NCBI RefSeq assembly: GCF_001650635.1
Contig: NZ_LWQU01000011.1
Span: 17,603 to 81,602, forward strand
DNA length: 64,000 nucleotides
DNA from: Magnetospirillum moscoviense
GTDB taxonomy: Bacteria > Pseudomonadota > Alphaproteobacteria > Rhodospirillales > Magnetospirillaceae
Reading direction: 5' to 3'
Position 1 is the stretch's first letter; each line of letters opens with the position of its first letter. Below are positions 8,815-17,922 of this stretch, piece after piece. The notes below the pieces were generated by a model. That model saw nothing but the letters and a program-made list of their open reading frames with translations, was not told where the DNA came from and ran no database searches. The position numbers were made by a program, and so were the translations under genes.

Positions 8815-9792
8815 TTACTCGCCAATGGGTTCATCCCGGCGACACATGGCCGCCAGGCCGGCAAATGCCGGTTCTGGATGCAGGATCAACCAGACCGGGA
8901 TCTCGGACAGGTAGGGGCCAAAACGGCCCTTGTCTTCGAAGCGACGGCGGAAGTCCGAAGTTCGAAAGGCATCCTTGACGCGCGGCAGGATGCCGCCAGC
9001 GATGAACACGCCGCCCTTGGCGCCCAGGCTGAGCGCCAAATTGCCGGCAACCGTGCCCATCATGGCGAAGAACATCCGCAAGGTATCGGCGCACACCGGG
9101 CAGCCCCCGGCCCCGGCCTGTTCCAGCACCCAGGGCGGCGTCACCTCGGCCGCAGGCGTGACGCCCTTCAGCGTGCACAGCGTCTGGTACAGGTTGACCA
9201 GTCCCGGCCCCGACAACACCCGTTCGGCCGAAACGTGGCCGTAGCGGGCGCGCAGGATATCCAACACTTGGGCTTCACGCGGGTCGGTGGCGGCCATGGT
9301 GACGTGGCCACCCTCGGTGGCCAGGGCCACCCACTCGCCCGATGGTGTCGGCACCAGGCCCGACACCCCCAGGCCGGTCCCCGGCCCCAGCACCGCGATG
9401 GGAGCGCCGGCAAGAGGCGCCCCGCCGCCCATCGTCATCAGGTCGGCACCGTGGATATGGCGCACCGACAGCGCGACCGCAGTGAAGTCGTTGACCACCT
9501 GCAGCCGCTCGAAGCCCAACCTGGCCTGCAGTTCGGCGATGGAAAAGGACCAGGCGGCATTGGTCATCTCGACCCGATCGCCCGACAGCGCCGAGGCGAC
9601 GGCGAAGGCACCGGCCACCGGCGCTTTCGCCGGCTTCATATGATCGAGAAACAGTTGGGCGGCTTCGGCCGGGCCGGCATGCTCGCGGCAGCGATAGACC
9701 ATCATCTCGCCGATGGCACCGCTTTCATCGACCAGGGCGAAGCGGGCGTGGGTTCCCCCGATGTCGGCGATCAGCGCCGGCAGCCCGGCCAT
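8815..9792 (-). CDS. glk: Glucokinase
   Basis: This 325-aa ROK-unrelated bacterial glucokinase has the ATP-binding start LIADIGGTHARFALVDE, the sugar site VVNDFTAVALSV and the phosphate loop VLGPGTGLGVSG. It makes glucose 6-phosphate. The ATG (9790-9792) overlaps the TGA of glgA (9792-9794) by one base, indicating translational coupling. Glycogen synthase and glucokinase are thus co-expressed, divergent from glgC. An in-frame longer ORF to 9966 runs into glgA and is not the real start. Confidence 0.93.
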   Translation of the reverse strand: MAGLPALIADIGGTHARFALVDESGAIGEMMVYRCREHAGPAEAAQLFLDHMKPAKAPVAGAFAVASALSGDRVEMTNAAWSFSIAELQARLGFERLQVVNDFTAVALSVRHIHGADLMTMGGGAPLAGAPIAVLGPGTGLGVSGLVPTPSGEWVALATEGGHVTMAATDPREAQVLDILRARYGHVSAERVLSGPGLVNLYQTLCTLKGVTPAAEVTPPWVLEQAGAGGCPVCADTLRMFFAMMGTVAGNLALSLGAKGGVFIAGGILPRVKDAFRTSDFRRRFEDKGRFGPYLSEIPVWLILHPEPAFAGLAAMCRRDEPIGE

Positions 9793-11282
9793 CAGACGCC
9801 CCCCTTGCGACGCTTGCCGCCGGCCTGCGGCACCAGCCCCTGGTACAGCGACTGATAGCGCGCAGCCGAGCGCTTCCAGCTGAAATCCTGGGCGACGCAG
9901 GTCTTCTGGATCTTGGTCCAGGTTTCGGGCTGGCGAAACAGCCCGACGGCCCGTTCGACGCACCATTGGAAGGCGCCGGCATTGGCGTGCTCGAAGGTGA
10001 AGCCGGTGGCGGTGCCGGTCATCAGCCCATCATAGGTGGCATCGACCACGGTATCGGCCAAGCCGCCGGTGGCGTGCACCACCGGCACGGTGCCGTAGCG
10101 GAAGGCGTAGAACTGGGTCAGGCCGCAGGGTTCGAAACGCGACGGCATCAACAGCATGTCGCCGGCCGCCAGCAACTGGTGGGCCAGCTTCTCGGAATAG
10201 CCGATGGTCACCGCGACCTGACGCGGGCTGGTGGCGGCGGCAGCGCGGAAGCCTTCCTCGAGCGAATGGTCGCCGGTCCCGACCACCGCCACCTGCGCCC
10301 CCATCCGCAGCAAGGCAGGCATCGCCGCCAGCACCATGTCCAGGCCCTTCAGGTCGTTGATGCGGCTGACCACCACCAGAAGCGGCGCGGCCGGATCGAT
10401 GGCCAAGCCCAACTCGGCCTGCAGGGCGGCCTTGTTGGCGGCCTTGCCGGCGGTGAAGTCGGACGGCACGTAAGTGTGCGGCAGGAACGGATCTGAATCG
10501 GGGGTCCAGACCCGGTAATCGGCACCGTTCAAGATGCCGTCAAGGTCGGCGGCGCGGTGCGCCAACAGCCCTTCCATCCCCGAACCGTGCGGCGCCGCCT
10601 GGATTTCGCGGGCGTAACGCGGGCTGACGGTGGTCAGGCGGTCACTATAGAACAGGCCGGCCTTCAGGAACGACAGCTGGTCATAGAATTCCAGCCCCTC
10701 CATCTGGAACAGCTCCCACGGCAGGCCCAGGCGCGGCACCGAATCCTTGGGGAACACGCCCTGATAGGCGATGTTGTGGATGGTGAACACGGTCGCCGGC
10801 CGCTCGGCCGGAACCCAGGCATGCAGATAGGCCGGGGCCAGGCCGGTCTGCCAGTCATTGCCGTGCAGCACTTGCGGCCGCCACTTGACCGGGCTGTCCT
10901 CGGTCGACAGCCGGGCCGCCGCCCACGACAGCAGGCCGAAGCGCAAAAGATTGTCGGGATAATCGTTGCCGGCCCGGTCCTGATAAAGCCCGCCGGCCCG
11001 CCGATACATGGCCGGGCAGTCCAGCAGCCACAAGGGCACCCCCGATCCCGGCAGCTTGGCCGAGACCAGTGACACAGTGTCGCCGATCCCGAAGGGGTCG
11101 CCCAGATCGCCGACCTGGCGCTTGCCTTCGGCCAGGTCCAGGGCTTCCGGATAGGCCGGCATCAGCACGCGAATGTCGGTGCCGGCCTCGGTCAGCGCCG
11201 CCGGCAGCGCCCCCGACACGTCGCCCAGCCCGCCGGTCTTGGCCAGGGGAAACACCTCGGACGAAGCGAACAGCACGCGCAT
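9792..11282 (-). CDS. glgA: Glycogen synthase (ADP-glucose, GT5)
   Basis: The 496-aa protein begins MRVLFASSEVFPLAKTGGLGDV, containing the KTGGL motif that binds ADP-glucose. The C-terminal GT-B half has SRFEPCGLTQFYAFRYG with the catalytic Glu and PVVHATGGLADTV. It extends alpha-1,4-glucan from ADP-glucose. The start at 11282 (not 11312) places the KTGGL motif at the usual residue 15 and follows CAGGGGATTGGG. The divergent neighbour glgC makes its substrate and the coupled downstream gene is glk. Confidence 0.95.
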   Translation of the reverse strand: MRVLFASSEVFPLAKTGGLGDVSGALPAALTEAGTDIRVLMPAYPEALDLAEGKRQVGDLGDPFGIGDTVSLVSAKLPGSGVPLWLLDCPAMYRRAGGLYQDRAGNDYPDNLLRFGLLSWAAARLSTEDSPVKWRPQVLHGNDWQTGLAPAYLHAWVPAERPATVFTIHNIAYQGVFPKDSVPRLGLPWELFQMEGLEFYDQLSFLKAGLFYSDRLTTVSPRYAREIQAAPHGSGMEGLLAHRAADLDGILNGADYRVWTPDSDPFLPHTYVPSDFTAGKAANKAALQAELGLAIDPAAPLLVVVSRINDLKGLDMVLAAMPALLRMGAQVAVVGTGDHSLEEGFRAAAATSPRQVAVTIGYSEKLAHQLLAAGDMLLMPSRFEPCGLTQFYAFRYGTVPVVHATGGLADTVVDATYDGLMTGTATGFTFEHANAGAFQWCVERAVGLFRQPETWTKIQKTCVAQDFSWKRSAARYQSLYQGLVPQAGGKRRKGGV

Positions 11283-11437
11283 GACCCAATCCCCTGTGCC
11301 ACGAAATTGCAATGCCTAAGCCTAGCCCAACCCGACCGGCGGCGAAAGCGGAACCACCCACCCGGCGGGGGCGGTTGTATCCGCCCGGCGATTGTGGCAC
11401 CAATGCCCCGGGGGCACGGACAAGAGAGGGAGCGGGA

Positions 11438-12724
11438 ATGGCGAAGCATGACGAACGGACCGGCCATGAATGGGAAGCCAACCTTCGGCTGCGGCGCACG
11501 CTGGCGCTGGTGCTGGCCGGCGGGCGCGGCTCGCGCCTGGGCGCGCTGACCGACTGGCACGCCAAGCCGGGCATTCCGTTCGCCGGCAAGTTCCGCATCA
11601 TCGACTTCACCTTGTCCAACTGCATCAATTCGGGCATCCGCCGCGTCGGCGTGCTGACCCAGTACAAGGCGCATTCGCTGATCCAGCACATTCAGCGCGG
11701 CTGGGGCTTCCTGCGCGGCGAGTTCGGCGAGTTCATCGAATTGCTGCCGGCCCAGCAGCGCACCGACGGCGAGGCCTGGTACAAGGGCACCGCCGATGCC
11801 GTCTACCAGAACCTCGACATCATCCGCAGCCACAAGCCGGAATTCGTCTTGGTCCTGGCCGGCGACCATGTCTACAAGATGGATTACGCCAAGATGCTGG
11901 CCCACCACATGGCCAGCGGCGCCGACACCACCGTCGCCTGTCTTGAGGTGCCGCTGGAGGAAGCCAAGGGCTTCGGCGTCATCGCCGTGGACGATGACGA
12001 TTCCATCATCCGTTTCGACGAAAAGCCCGAGAATCCGCGGCCCACGCCCACCGACCCGACCAAGGCGCTGGCCAGCATGGGCATCTATATCTTCAACGCC
12101 AATTTCCTGTACGAGCAATTGCTCGAGGATTCCGAGACCGCCGGAACCGAACACGATTTCGGCAAGAACATCATCCCCCGCCTGGTCGGCAAGCATCGGC
12201 TGGTGGCGCACCGCTTCCAGGATTCCTGCGTCATGCATGACGGCGCCACCGAACATTACTGGCGCGACGTCGGCACGCTGGACGCCTATTGGGAAGCCAA
12301 TATCGACCTGACCACCATCACGCCGTCCTTGAACATCTACGACGATTCGTGGCCGATCTGGACCTATCAGGCGCAATTGCCGCCGGCCAAGTTCGTGTTC
12401 GACAATGACGAGCGCCGCGGCATGGCGGTGGACAGCATGGTGTCGGGCGGCTGCATCATCTCGGGCGCCACCGTGCGCCGCTCGCTGCTTTACTCGAACG
12501 TCCGGGTCAATTCCTATGCCCTGGTCGAGGACACCGTGGTCCTGCCCAACTGCGACATCGGCCGCCATGCCCGGCTCAAGAAATGCATCGTCGATCAGGG
12601 CTGCACCATCCCACCGGGGCTGGTGGTCGGCGAGGACCCGGTGCTGGATGCCCAGCGTTTCTTGCGCAGCGACAAGGGCGTCACCTTGATCACCCCCGAC
12701 ATGCTGCGGAACCTGGGGGACTAG
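11438..12724 (+). CDS. glgC: Glucose-1-phosphate adenylyltransferase
   Basis: The 428-aa enzyme has the nucleotidyltransferase core [17 protein letters not shown], the substrate site [15 protein letters not shown], the [11 protein letters not shown] loop and a C-terminal left-handed beta-helix ([20 protein letters not shown]). It makes ADP-glucose from glucose 1-phosphate, the committed step of glycogen synthesis. The ATG at 11438 follows GAGAGGGAGCGGGA; the 42-codon upstream in-frame extension is unlikely. It is divergent from glgA with about 155 bp between starts, and convergent with the EamA gene, where the stop codons share CTAG (12721-12724). Confidence 0.95.
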   Translation: MAKHDERTGHEWEANLRLRRTLALVLAGGRGSRLGALTDWHAKPGIPFAGKFRIIDFTLSNCINSGIRRVGVLTQYKAHSLIQHIQRGWGFLRGEFGEFIELLPAQQRTDGEAWYKGTADAVYQNLDIIRSHKPEFVLVLAGDHVYKMDYAKMLAHHMASGADTTVACLEVPLEEAKGFGVIAVDDDDSIIRFDEKPENPRPTPTDPTKALASMGIYIFNANFLYEQLLEDSETAGTEHDFGKNIIPRLVGKHRLVAHRFQDSCVMHDGATEHYWRDVGTLDAYWEANIDLTTITPSLNIYDDSWPIWTYQAQLPPAKFVFDNDERRGMAVDSMVSGGCIISGATVRRSLLYSNVRVNSYALVEDTVVLPNCDIGRHARLKKCIVDQGCTIPPGLVVGEDPVLDAQRFLRSDKGVTLITPDMLRNLGD

Positions 12725-13623
12725 GCTTTCTTGCGTCCGGCCAGGAACAAGCCGCCGAAGATCAGGGCGGCGCCGGCGGCGTGGAAGGTGCGGAACTCCT
12801 CGCCCAGCAGGAGGATTCCCAGGATCGCCGCGAACAGGGGGATCAGATAGGTGAACTGGCCGGCGGTGGCGGCGCCGACGATCACCACGCCATTGTTCCA
12901 GAAATAATAGGCCGCCAGCGAGGCGAACACCGACGTATAGGCGATCACCGCCAGATTGCGCGCGGAAAGCTCGAGCGAGGCCCCCATCGCCGCCTCCCAC
13001 AGATAGAACGGAGCCGCCGCCACCACGCCGACGATCATCAGCGCGGTCAGCAAGGTGAACGGCGCCAGCGGAACCGGGAAGCGCTTCAGCATCACCGAGT
13101 AAAGCGCCCACGACAAGGTGGCGGCCAGCATGATGGCGTCGCCCGGCGTCAGCCCGACCTCGGCCACCCGCCACGGCTGGCCCTTGGTCACCACCAGAGC
13201 CACCCCGGCCACCGACACGACAATACCAAGCAGGGCGCGACCACGGATCGGCTCGCCCAGCCACAACCTGGCCAGCAGCAGTACCATCAGCGGCAACGAA
13301 CTGCCGACCAGGGTGGCGTTGATGGCGGTGGTGGTCTGCAGCGACAGGTACAGCAGGGCGTTATAGGCGGCGACGCTGACCAGGCCTTGTGCCAGCAGGT
13401 GATGCCAATGGGCGCGCACGATGTCGGCATGGCGCCACAGGTCGCGCAGGGTGAACGGCGCCAGCAGGGCCAGGGCCAACACCCAGCGCCAGAAATTCAA
13501 GGCGACCGGCGGGATATCGCCGACGCTGGCCCGGGCCATCACGGCGTTGCCGGCCCAGAACAGGGCCGGCAGGACCAACAGGAACAGCCAGCGCGTGCGA
13601 CGGGTCAAGGCGAGCCCAATCAA
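12721..13623 (-). CDS. EamA/RhaT-type drug-metabolite transporter
   Basis: About 300 aa with ten predicted hydrophobic segments in two EamA repeats (first about residues 10-140, second about 150-290), beginning [28 protein letters not shown]-superfamily proteins export amino acids or metabolites; the substrate is not predictable. No ATG precedes the first helix. A TTG at 13623, overlapping the TGA of the upstream SGNH-like gene, is the likeliest start and implies coupling. The longer ORF to 13749 is read out of the upstream gene. Confidence 0.8.
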   Translation of the reverse strand: MIGLALTRRTRWLFLLVLPALFWAGNAVMARASVGDIPPVALNFWRWVLALALLAPFTLRDLWRHADIVRAHWHHLLAQGLVSVAAYNALLYLSLQTTTAINATLVGSSLPLMVLLLARLWLGEPIRGRALLGIVVSVAGVALVVTKGQPWRVAEVGLTPGDAIMLAATLSWALYSVMLKRFPVPLAPFTLLTALMIVGVVAAAPFYLWEAAMGASLELSARNLAVIAYTSVFASLAAYYFWNNGVVIVGAATAGQFTYLIPLFAAILGILLLGEEFRTFHAAGAALIFGGLFLAGRKKA

Positions 13624-14768
13624 GGAAGCAGGGACTTGTCGAGCACGTGGCGCACCACCGTTTCGGCGATGGCGCGGTTGAAGGACGGGCTGTAATCGAC
13701 GATATCGACATAGGCATTGCCGGTCGCCGGTTCCAGTTCCGCCAGCCACAAAGTCTCGGGCTCGGTCGGCCGACCGGCGGCGCGGGCCTCGGCCAGGCGG
13801 GAATATCCCTTGGCGACACCGACCAGCGGGGCCATCTCGGTCGGGGAAACCGGCACCAGCCGTTTGGCATTGTCGTAAGCGAAGGTCGGCACCGGCTGCT
13901 GGACGAACAACACCTTGAAGCCCAAACGGTCGGCCATCGCCAAGATCATGCGGCGATTGACCTCAAGACGGGCCAGCGCCCGTTCGACCTCGGAATCGTG
14001 GGTGCAGACCAACGGCAGCAGGCCCTTGGCCGGCGGCGACCGCAGCCGTCCTGCCAGCTTGGCCAGGGCCGAGTGGGCCACCATGGTCGCCAGGCTGGGC
14101 TTGGCCTCGGTGGCCGCCAATTGCTCGCTGAAGGCGGTGCGGTCGGAACCATCGCAGCGCCGCAAGTCCTCGAACCCATCGATGAAGATCGCCAGGTCCG
14201 GCTTGTTGCCGGCCACCACCATCTGCTCCAGCGCGATTCGTTCCTGGGTCGAAATCCAGCCGGGCACACCGAAATTGAACACCCGCGCCGATTTGCCGGC
14301 CTCGAGCAGCAAGGTATCAAGATAGGCCGGGATGGTCTGGCCATCGGCATTGCCGGTCCCGAACACGGCGGAACCGCCGAAAACGAACACCTTGGCGCCT
14401 TCGCCCTCGACACGGGGCACCATCCGCCAGCCATCGGGCCCGACGGTGACGTGCTTTCCCGCGAAGGGCTTCATGCGATATTCGACCAACGGCCAATAAC
14501 CGGCATCGCCCAGGTCGCGCATTTCGCCCAACATCTCGCGCACCGGGCCGGCATCCTCGACCCCGTAGAGCTGGGATATCTGCTGATCGCTCAAGGTGGA
14601 ACTGGCGTTCGGACGCGGCTCGGGTATTCTGAGCAAGACGATCCCAGCCACCAACTCGGCCACCGGCAGCAAGACCAGCAGCAGCAGGCAAAGCCGGGGG
14701 ATCATCCGGGCCAGGGCGGCGAGCGGGTTGAACTCGGCTCGGGTGCGGAGGCGGCGACGGCGCATCAA
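13620..14768 (-). CDS. Membrane-anchored SGNH-hydrolase-like protein, His site altered
   Basis: The 382-aa protein has one N-terminal transmembrane segment (LCLLLLVLLPVAELVAGIVLL) and a periplasmic SGNH-type domain. Block I is VFVFGGSAVFGTG with the candidate nucleophile Ser, block II is FNFGVPGW, and block III-like is AIFIDGFED. At the C-terminus, where SGNH enzymes carry DxxH, the sequence is YVDIVDYSPSFNRAIAETV: the Asp is kept but the His position is Asp. It may be an inactive or altered esterase, for instance in polysaccharide O-acylation. Its stop overlaps the start of the EamA gene. Confidence 0.65.
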   Translation of the reverse strand: MMRRRRLRTRAEFNPLAALARMIPRLCLLLLVLLPVAELVAGIVLLRIPEPRPNASSTLSDQQISQLYGVEDAGPVREMLGEMRDLGDAGYWPLVEYRMKPFAGKHVTVGPDGWRMVPRVEGEGAKVFVFGGSAVFGTGNADGQTIPAYLDTLLLEAGKSARVFNFGVPGWISTQERIALEQMVVAGNKPDLAIFIDGFEDLRRCDGSDRTAFSEQLAATEAKPSLATMVAHSALAKLAGRLRSPPAKGLLPLVCTHDSEVERALARLEVNRRMILAMADRLGFKVLFVQQPVPTFAYDNAKRLVPVSPTEMAPLVGVAKGYSRLAEARAAGRPTEPETLWLAELEPATGNAYVDIVDYSPSFNRAIAETVVRHVLDKSLLP

Positions 14769-14843
14769 GGTCCCTTGGCGGTGGGGGCGTTGCCGCTGGT
14801 GATACCGCGAATAGCAACGACTGGCAACGAGGAGCTGGAATCA

Positions 14844-15236
14844 ATGTTCGAGTTGCACCCCAGATTGACGGCCGACACCATCCCGGTAACCGACTGGCCG
14901 CTGTGTCGGGTCATGCTGATGCGCGACGCCAATTATCCGTGGTTGGTCCTGGTGCCGCGCCGCCACGGCGTGACCGAAATCCACGAACTGGACCAAAGCG
15001 ACCGCCAGACCCTGATCGAGGAGATCGCGGCGGCATCGCAACGGCTGCAGAACCTGACCCAGGCCTACAAGATCAACGTCGCCGCGCTGGGCAACGTGGT
15101 GCAGCAACTGCATGTCCACGTCATCGCCCGCTTCACCACCGACCCGGCTTGGCCCAATCCGGTGTGGGGCGCCGTTCCGGCCAAGCCCTACGCCGATTCC
15201 GAAATGACCCGCCTTTTGGGGGCTTTTGCCAGCTAG
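14844..15236 (+). CDS. HIT-family protein
   Basis: This 130-aa protein has the histidine-triad region QLHVHVIARF, preceded by KINVAALGNVV, and the N-terminal CRVMLMRDANYPWLVLVPRR typical of alphaproteobacterial HIT proteins. Two His of the motif are present; the first triad position is Gln, which I recall as common in this subgroup. HIT proteins hydrolyse or transfer nucleotidyl groups. The start at 14844 is supported by GAGGAG (14829-14834). A much longer ORF through this frame, to 13647, is antisense to the SGNH gene and not real. Confidence 0.85.
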   Translation: MFELHPRLTADTIPVTDWPLCRVMLMRDANYPWLVLVPRRHGVTEIHELDQSDRQTLIEEIAAASQRLQNLTQAYKINVAALGNVVQQLHVHVIARFTTDPAWPNPVWGAVPAKPYADSEMTRLLGAFAS

Positions 15237-15504
15237 ATGAGGTTGAAGTTCAGCGCGTCCTGAAACATAATGCCGCCCGCGCCAAGAACCTCGACAGAAG
15301 ACCCAAGGGAGAGAACGCATTCCATCGCGCCGGCCCTGGCCTTTTTCAGGCCCGCCGCCCTGCCGCCGCGATCAAGCCCAACTTCCGCCACGAAGTGACC
15401 CTATCCTGCGAAGCGGATCAGCGGAAATCCCGTTGCCCGCCCCGATGTCGAGACAAGCTTTAAGTTCCTTTGACCAACCCACAATCGAGTTTTGGGAGAT
15501 GATG

Positions 15505-15858
15505 ATGAAGAAGATCGGTCTGGCTGTCGCCGCCCTGCTGCTGGCCCCCGTGGTCGCCAACGCCCAGGAGGCTCCGGCCGCCTTCAACCAGTGCAAGGCT
15601 TGCCACAAGGTCGAAGCCGGCAAGCATGGCGTCGGCCCGTCGCTGGCCGGCGTCGCCGGCAAGAAGGCCGGCCACGCCGAAGGCTTCAAGTATTCCGAGG
15701 CCCACAAGGCCTCGGGCCTGACCTGGGACGATGCCACCCTGGGCAAGTACCTGGCCGACCCCAAGGGCACCATCCCCGGCAACAAGATGGCCTTCGCCGG
15801 CCTGAAGAAACCGGAAGACGTCGCCGCCGTCGTCGCCTACCTGAAGACCCTGAAGTAG
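15505..15858 (+). CDS. Periplasmic class I cytochrome c (c2-like)
   Basis: This 117-aa protein has a signal peptide (MKKIGLAVAALLLAPVVANAQ) and one haem site, CKACH, followed by KVEAGKHGVGPSLAGVAGKKAG. The distal Met ligand is in IPGNKMAFAGLKKPED. It is a small soluble electron carrier of the c2/c550 type, likely linking the bc1 complex to oxidases or reductases. Three tandem ATGs (15499, 15502, 15505) follow GGGAG (15494-15498); the third has the best spacing. It is a single gene closed by two strong hairpins. Confidence 0.9.
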   Translation: MKKIGLAVAALLLAPVVANAQEAPAAFNQCKACHKVEAGKHGVGPSLAGVAGKKAGHAEGFKYSEAHKASGLTWDDATLGKYLADPKGTIPGNKMAFAGLKKPEDVAAVVAYLKTLK

Positions 15859-15864
15859 TCTTCG

Positions 15865-15952
15865 TCCGGTCCGGGCGTTCCCTTGGACGCCCGGACCGGA
15901 TATCCGAAGAAAGGCCGCCGCGCGCCCACTGGGCCGGCGGCCTTTTTTGTTG
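15865..15952 (+). terminator. Tandem hairpin terminator after cytochrome c
   Basis: The first stem pairs TCCGGTCCGGGCGT with ACGCCCGGACCGGA across a short loop. The second pairs AAAGGCCGCC with GGCGGCCTTT and runs straight into TTTTTT. The second is a textbook intrinsic terminator; the first would protect the abundant cytochrome mRNA from 3' decay. Confidence 0.85.
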
Positions 15953-16006
15953 TCCGCGTAAAAGTCCTTCGCTTCGCTCAGTGGACTTTATTCACGAGAG
16001 CCTGAT

Positions 16007-16684
16007 TTATCGCTCGAGCGCGTTTTGCAGATCGGCCCGCCACGCCGACACCGAGATCTGGCGGCGCGACGTCACCTCGAGCGCCGCGTCATCCAGGGCA
16101 TCGGCACCGGGATGGGCTTGGCGCCAGCGCTCGATCTCGGCATCGCGCTCGCAGGCCAACGCGACGATGATCGGGCGGAACAGCGCCACCAAGGCCGTCA
16201 GCCACGCCCCCACCCGAGCGTGCCGCCCCCCCGTCACCGAGAAATACGGCAGCATGCGGGCGACGGATTCGGCCGAATACCAGGCCTCGCCGGTCACCCA
16301 GCGGTTGGTGGTGAACAATTCCGCCGCGCTGCCATCGGGTCCGAAACCGACGGCGATCAGATGGCAGGGCGCGTCCGGCTCGCCCTCGATTCCGATCAGC
16401 GGACGGATTTCGGGCGGCATGCCCTTGGGCCGCAGGAACAGATGGATGTGGCCGTACTCGTTGCCGCGATGGATGTGATAGTAGAACTGGGAGTGGGTGG
16501 CGAAATCATAGACGTCGCCCTCGGGATAATGGCGAAACGGCGCGACGCGGCCACCGCCGGTCAACAGGCCGGCCGGATCGTCGCCCGCCGCCCGCAGCGC
16601 TTGCTCCAAGCGCGCCACCTCCTCGCCAGCCAGGATCAAGCTGGTCAGTTCGGCGGGAGGCAGCGACTCGAGCAGGGCGGTCAC
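16007..16684 (-). CDS. Conserved protein of unknown function coupled to a TAXI binding protein
   Basis: This 225-aa protein has no signal peptide or clear membrane helix. Recognisable features are HSQFYYHIHRGNEYGHIHLFLRP, a His-rich strand pair that could bind a metal, and an ALACERDAEIERWRQAHPG helix near the C-terminus. I do not recognise a function; from memory it resembles a family listed as DUF6969, which should be checked. The GTG start (16684) overlaps the TGA of the upstream binding-protein gene by four bases (GTGA), so the two are translationally coupled. An AAAGTCC/GGACTTT inverted repeat follows the stop. Confidence 0.7.
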   Translation of the reverse strand: MTALLESLPPAELTSLILAGEEVARLEQALRAAGDDPAGLLTGGGRVAPFRHYPEGDVYDFATHSQFYYHIHRGNEYGHIHLFLRPKGMPPEIRPLIGIEGEPDAPCHLIAVGFGPDGSAAELFTTNRWVTGEAWYSAESVARMLPYFSVTGGRHARVGAWLTALVALFRPIIVALACERDAEIERWRQAHPGADALDDAALEVTSRRQISVSAWRADLQNALER

Positions 16685-17697
16685 CTCAGATTGGTCTCCG
16701 TGTAGAAGCGGTCGGCGCCGTCATGCGGCTTGATGGTCAGGCCTTCCTTGGCTGTGGTGTTTTTGGTCAGGCCTTTCAAGACCGGATGCAGGCGGGTGAA
16801 CGAACCGAAATTCGCGTGCACCGCCTTCAAGACACCACTGACATCGTCGGCCGACAGCCGGGTGGTGCCGACCAGCACGGCCTTGACCTGCAGCGAGGCC
16901 AGGTCTTCCTTCAGACTTTCATAGGTGCCCTTGCGGATCATGGCATGGGCGAACCACGGCGACCTTTTCAGGAAGGCCTCGGCCCCCTTGATGGACACCG
17001 GGATGGCCACCGCGTCGCATTCGTCGATCGCCGCCTGGGCCTCGGTCATCGGGTGGATTCCGGTGAAGAAGGCGGCGTCGATATTGCCCTCGCACAGTTC
17101 CACCGCCTGGTCCGACAGGTCCAATTCCACCGCCGGCGACAGGTCGCCCTCGGTCAGGCCGGCGGATTCGATCACGGCCTCGGCCATGCCGCGCTGGAAC
17201 GAACCCGGCCGCCCCAGATTGACCCGCTTGCCCTTGAGGTCGGCCAGGGCCTTGATTGCCGCCCCCTGGCGGGCCAGCACCAGAACCGTCTCGCCGTGCA
17301 GGCTCATGATGGCGCGCAGATCGGGGAACGGCCCCGCTTCCTTGAACCCTTCGCGGCCCTGCACGGCCATTTGTGCCGCCCTGGCCTGCAAGATGGCGAG
17401 GTCGGCCTCGCCGGACCGCAGCGAGGCGATGTTGGCCGCCGATCCCGACGACGGCATCACCGCGCAGCCGCGCCCCTGCGGCCGCTCCTTGTTGAGGATG
17501 CGGCACACCGCGCCGGCCGCCGGGAAGTAGTAGCCGGTCACCTCGCCCGAGGCGATCACCAGCGGCCGCTGATCGGCCGGAGCGGCCGCCCCCGGAACCT
17601 GCGCCGTCATCGGCCGCGGTTCGCTGGCTTCACCCGCGACCGGCATGGCCACCACCATCACCATCGTTGCGACCATGGCCGCCTTCAGACACGTCAA
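16681..17697 (-). CDS. TAXI-family TRAP-transporter solute-binding protein
   Basis: The 338-aa exported protein has a hydrophobic leader (LKAAMVATMVMVVAMPVAGEA). The TAXI pattern follows: LVIASGEVTGYYFPAAGAVCRILN, PSSGSAANIASLRSGEADLAILQ, LKGKRVNLGRPGSFQRGMAE and DAAFFTGIHPM. TAXI proteins bind small carboxylates such as glutamate for TRAP transporters, but no TRAP membrane component is next to it. The TTG at 17697 is preferred because GGGAGG lies 8 nt before it; an ORF extension to 17799 lacks such a site. Its stop is coupled to the unknown gene at 16684. Confidence 0.82.
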   Translation of the reverse strand: MTCLKAAMVATMVMVVAMPVAGEASEPRPMTAQVPGAAAPADQRPLVIASGEVTGYYFPAAGAVCRILNKERPQGRGCAVMPSSGSAANIASLRSGEADLAILQARAAQMAVQGREGFKEAGPFPDLRAIMSLHGETVLVLARQGAAIKALADLKGKRVNLGRPGSFQRGMAEAVIESAGLTEGDLSPAVELDLSDQAVELCEGNIDAAFFTGIHPMTEAQAAIDECDAVAIPVSIKGAEAFLKRSPWFAHAMIRKGTYESLKEDLASLQVKAVLVGTTRLSADDVSGVLKAVHANFGSFTRLHPVLKGLTKNTTAKEGLTIKPHDGADRFYTETNLR

Positions 17698-17778
17698 CGG
17701 ATCATCCTCCCATCCGGGGATTGAAACGGCGGCATCATACGCCCAGACCCGTTCCCGGCAAACCCCCAGCCCGCCTGG

Positions 17779-17815
17779 CCTGTGCGTATTTATCCACAAG
17801 CCCCCCTGTGCGTAT
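17779..17815. repeat. Direct repeat CCTGTGCGTAT
   Basis: The 11-mer CCTGTGCGTAT occurs at 17779-17789 and again at 17805-17815, 26 bp apart, in the gap between two divergent genes (TAXI protein and CHAP protein). It may be a pair of binding half-sites. The AT-rich stretch after it (about 17820-17850) probably holds the CHAP promoter. Confidence 0.4.
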
Positions 17816-17922
17816 CCGACATAATGAAAAATTCCCTAAAATTTGAGTCAAAAGTGGTTGCCATCGGCTTTCTTCATCGACACAATCGGCGCAACTGATA
17901 AGGCAACGAACGGGAGGGATGG

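Noticed and set aside
15240..15490. Small gene in the 250-bp gap before cytochrome c
   Set aside because: No ORF with a start, ribosome binding site and sensible composition was found; it appears to be only the promoter region.
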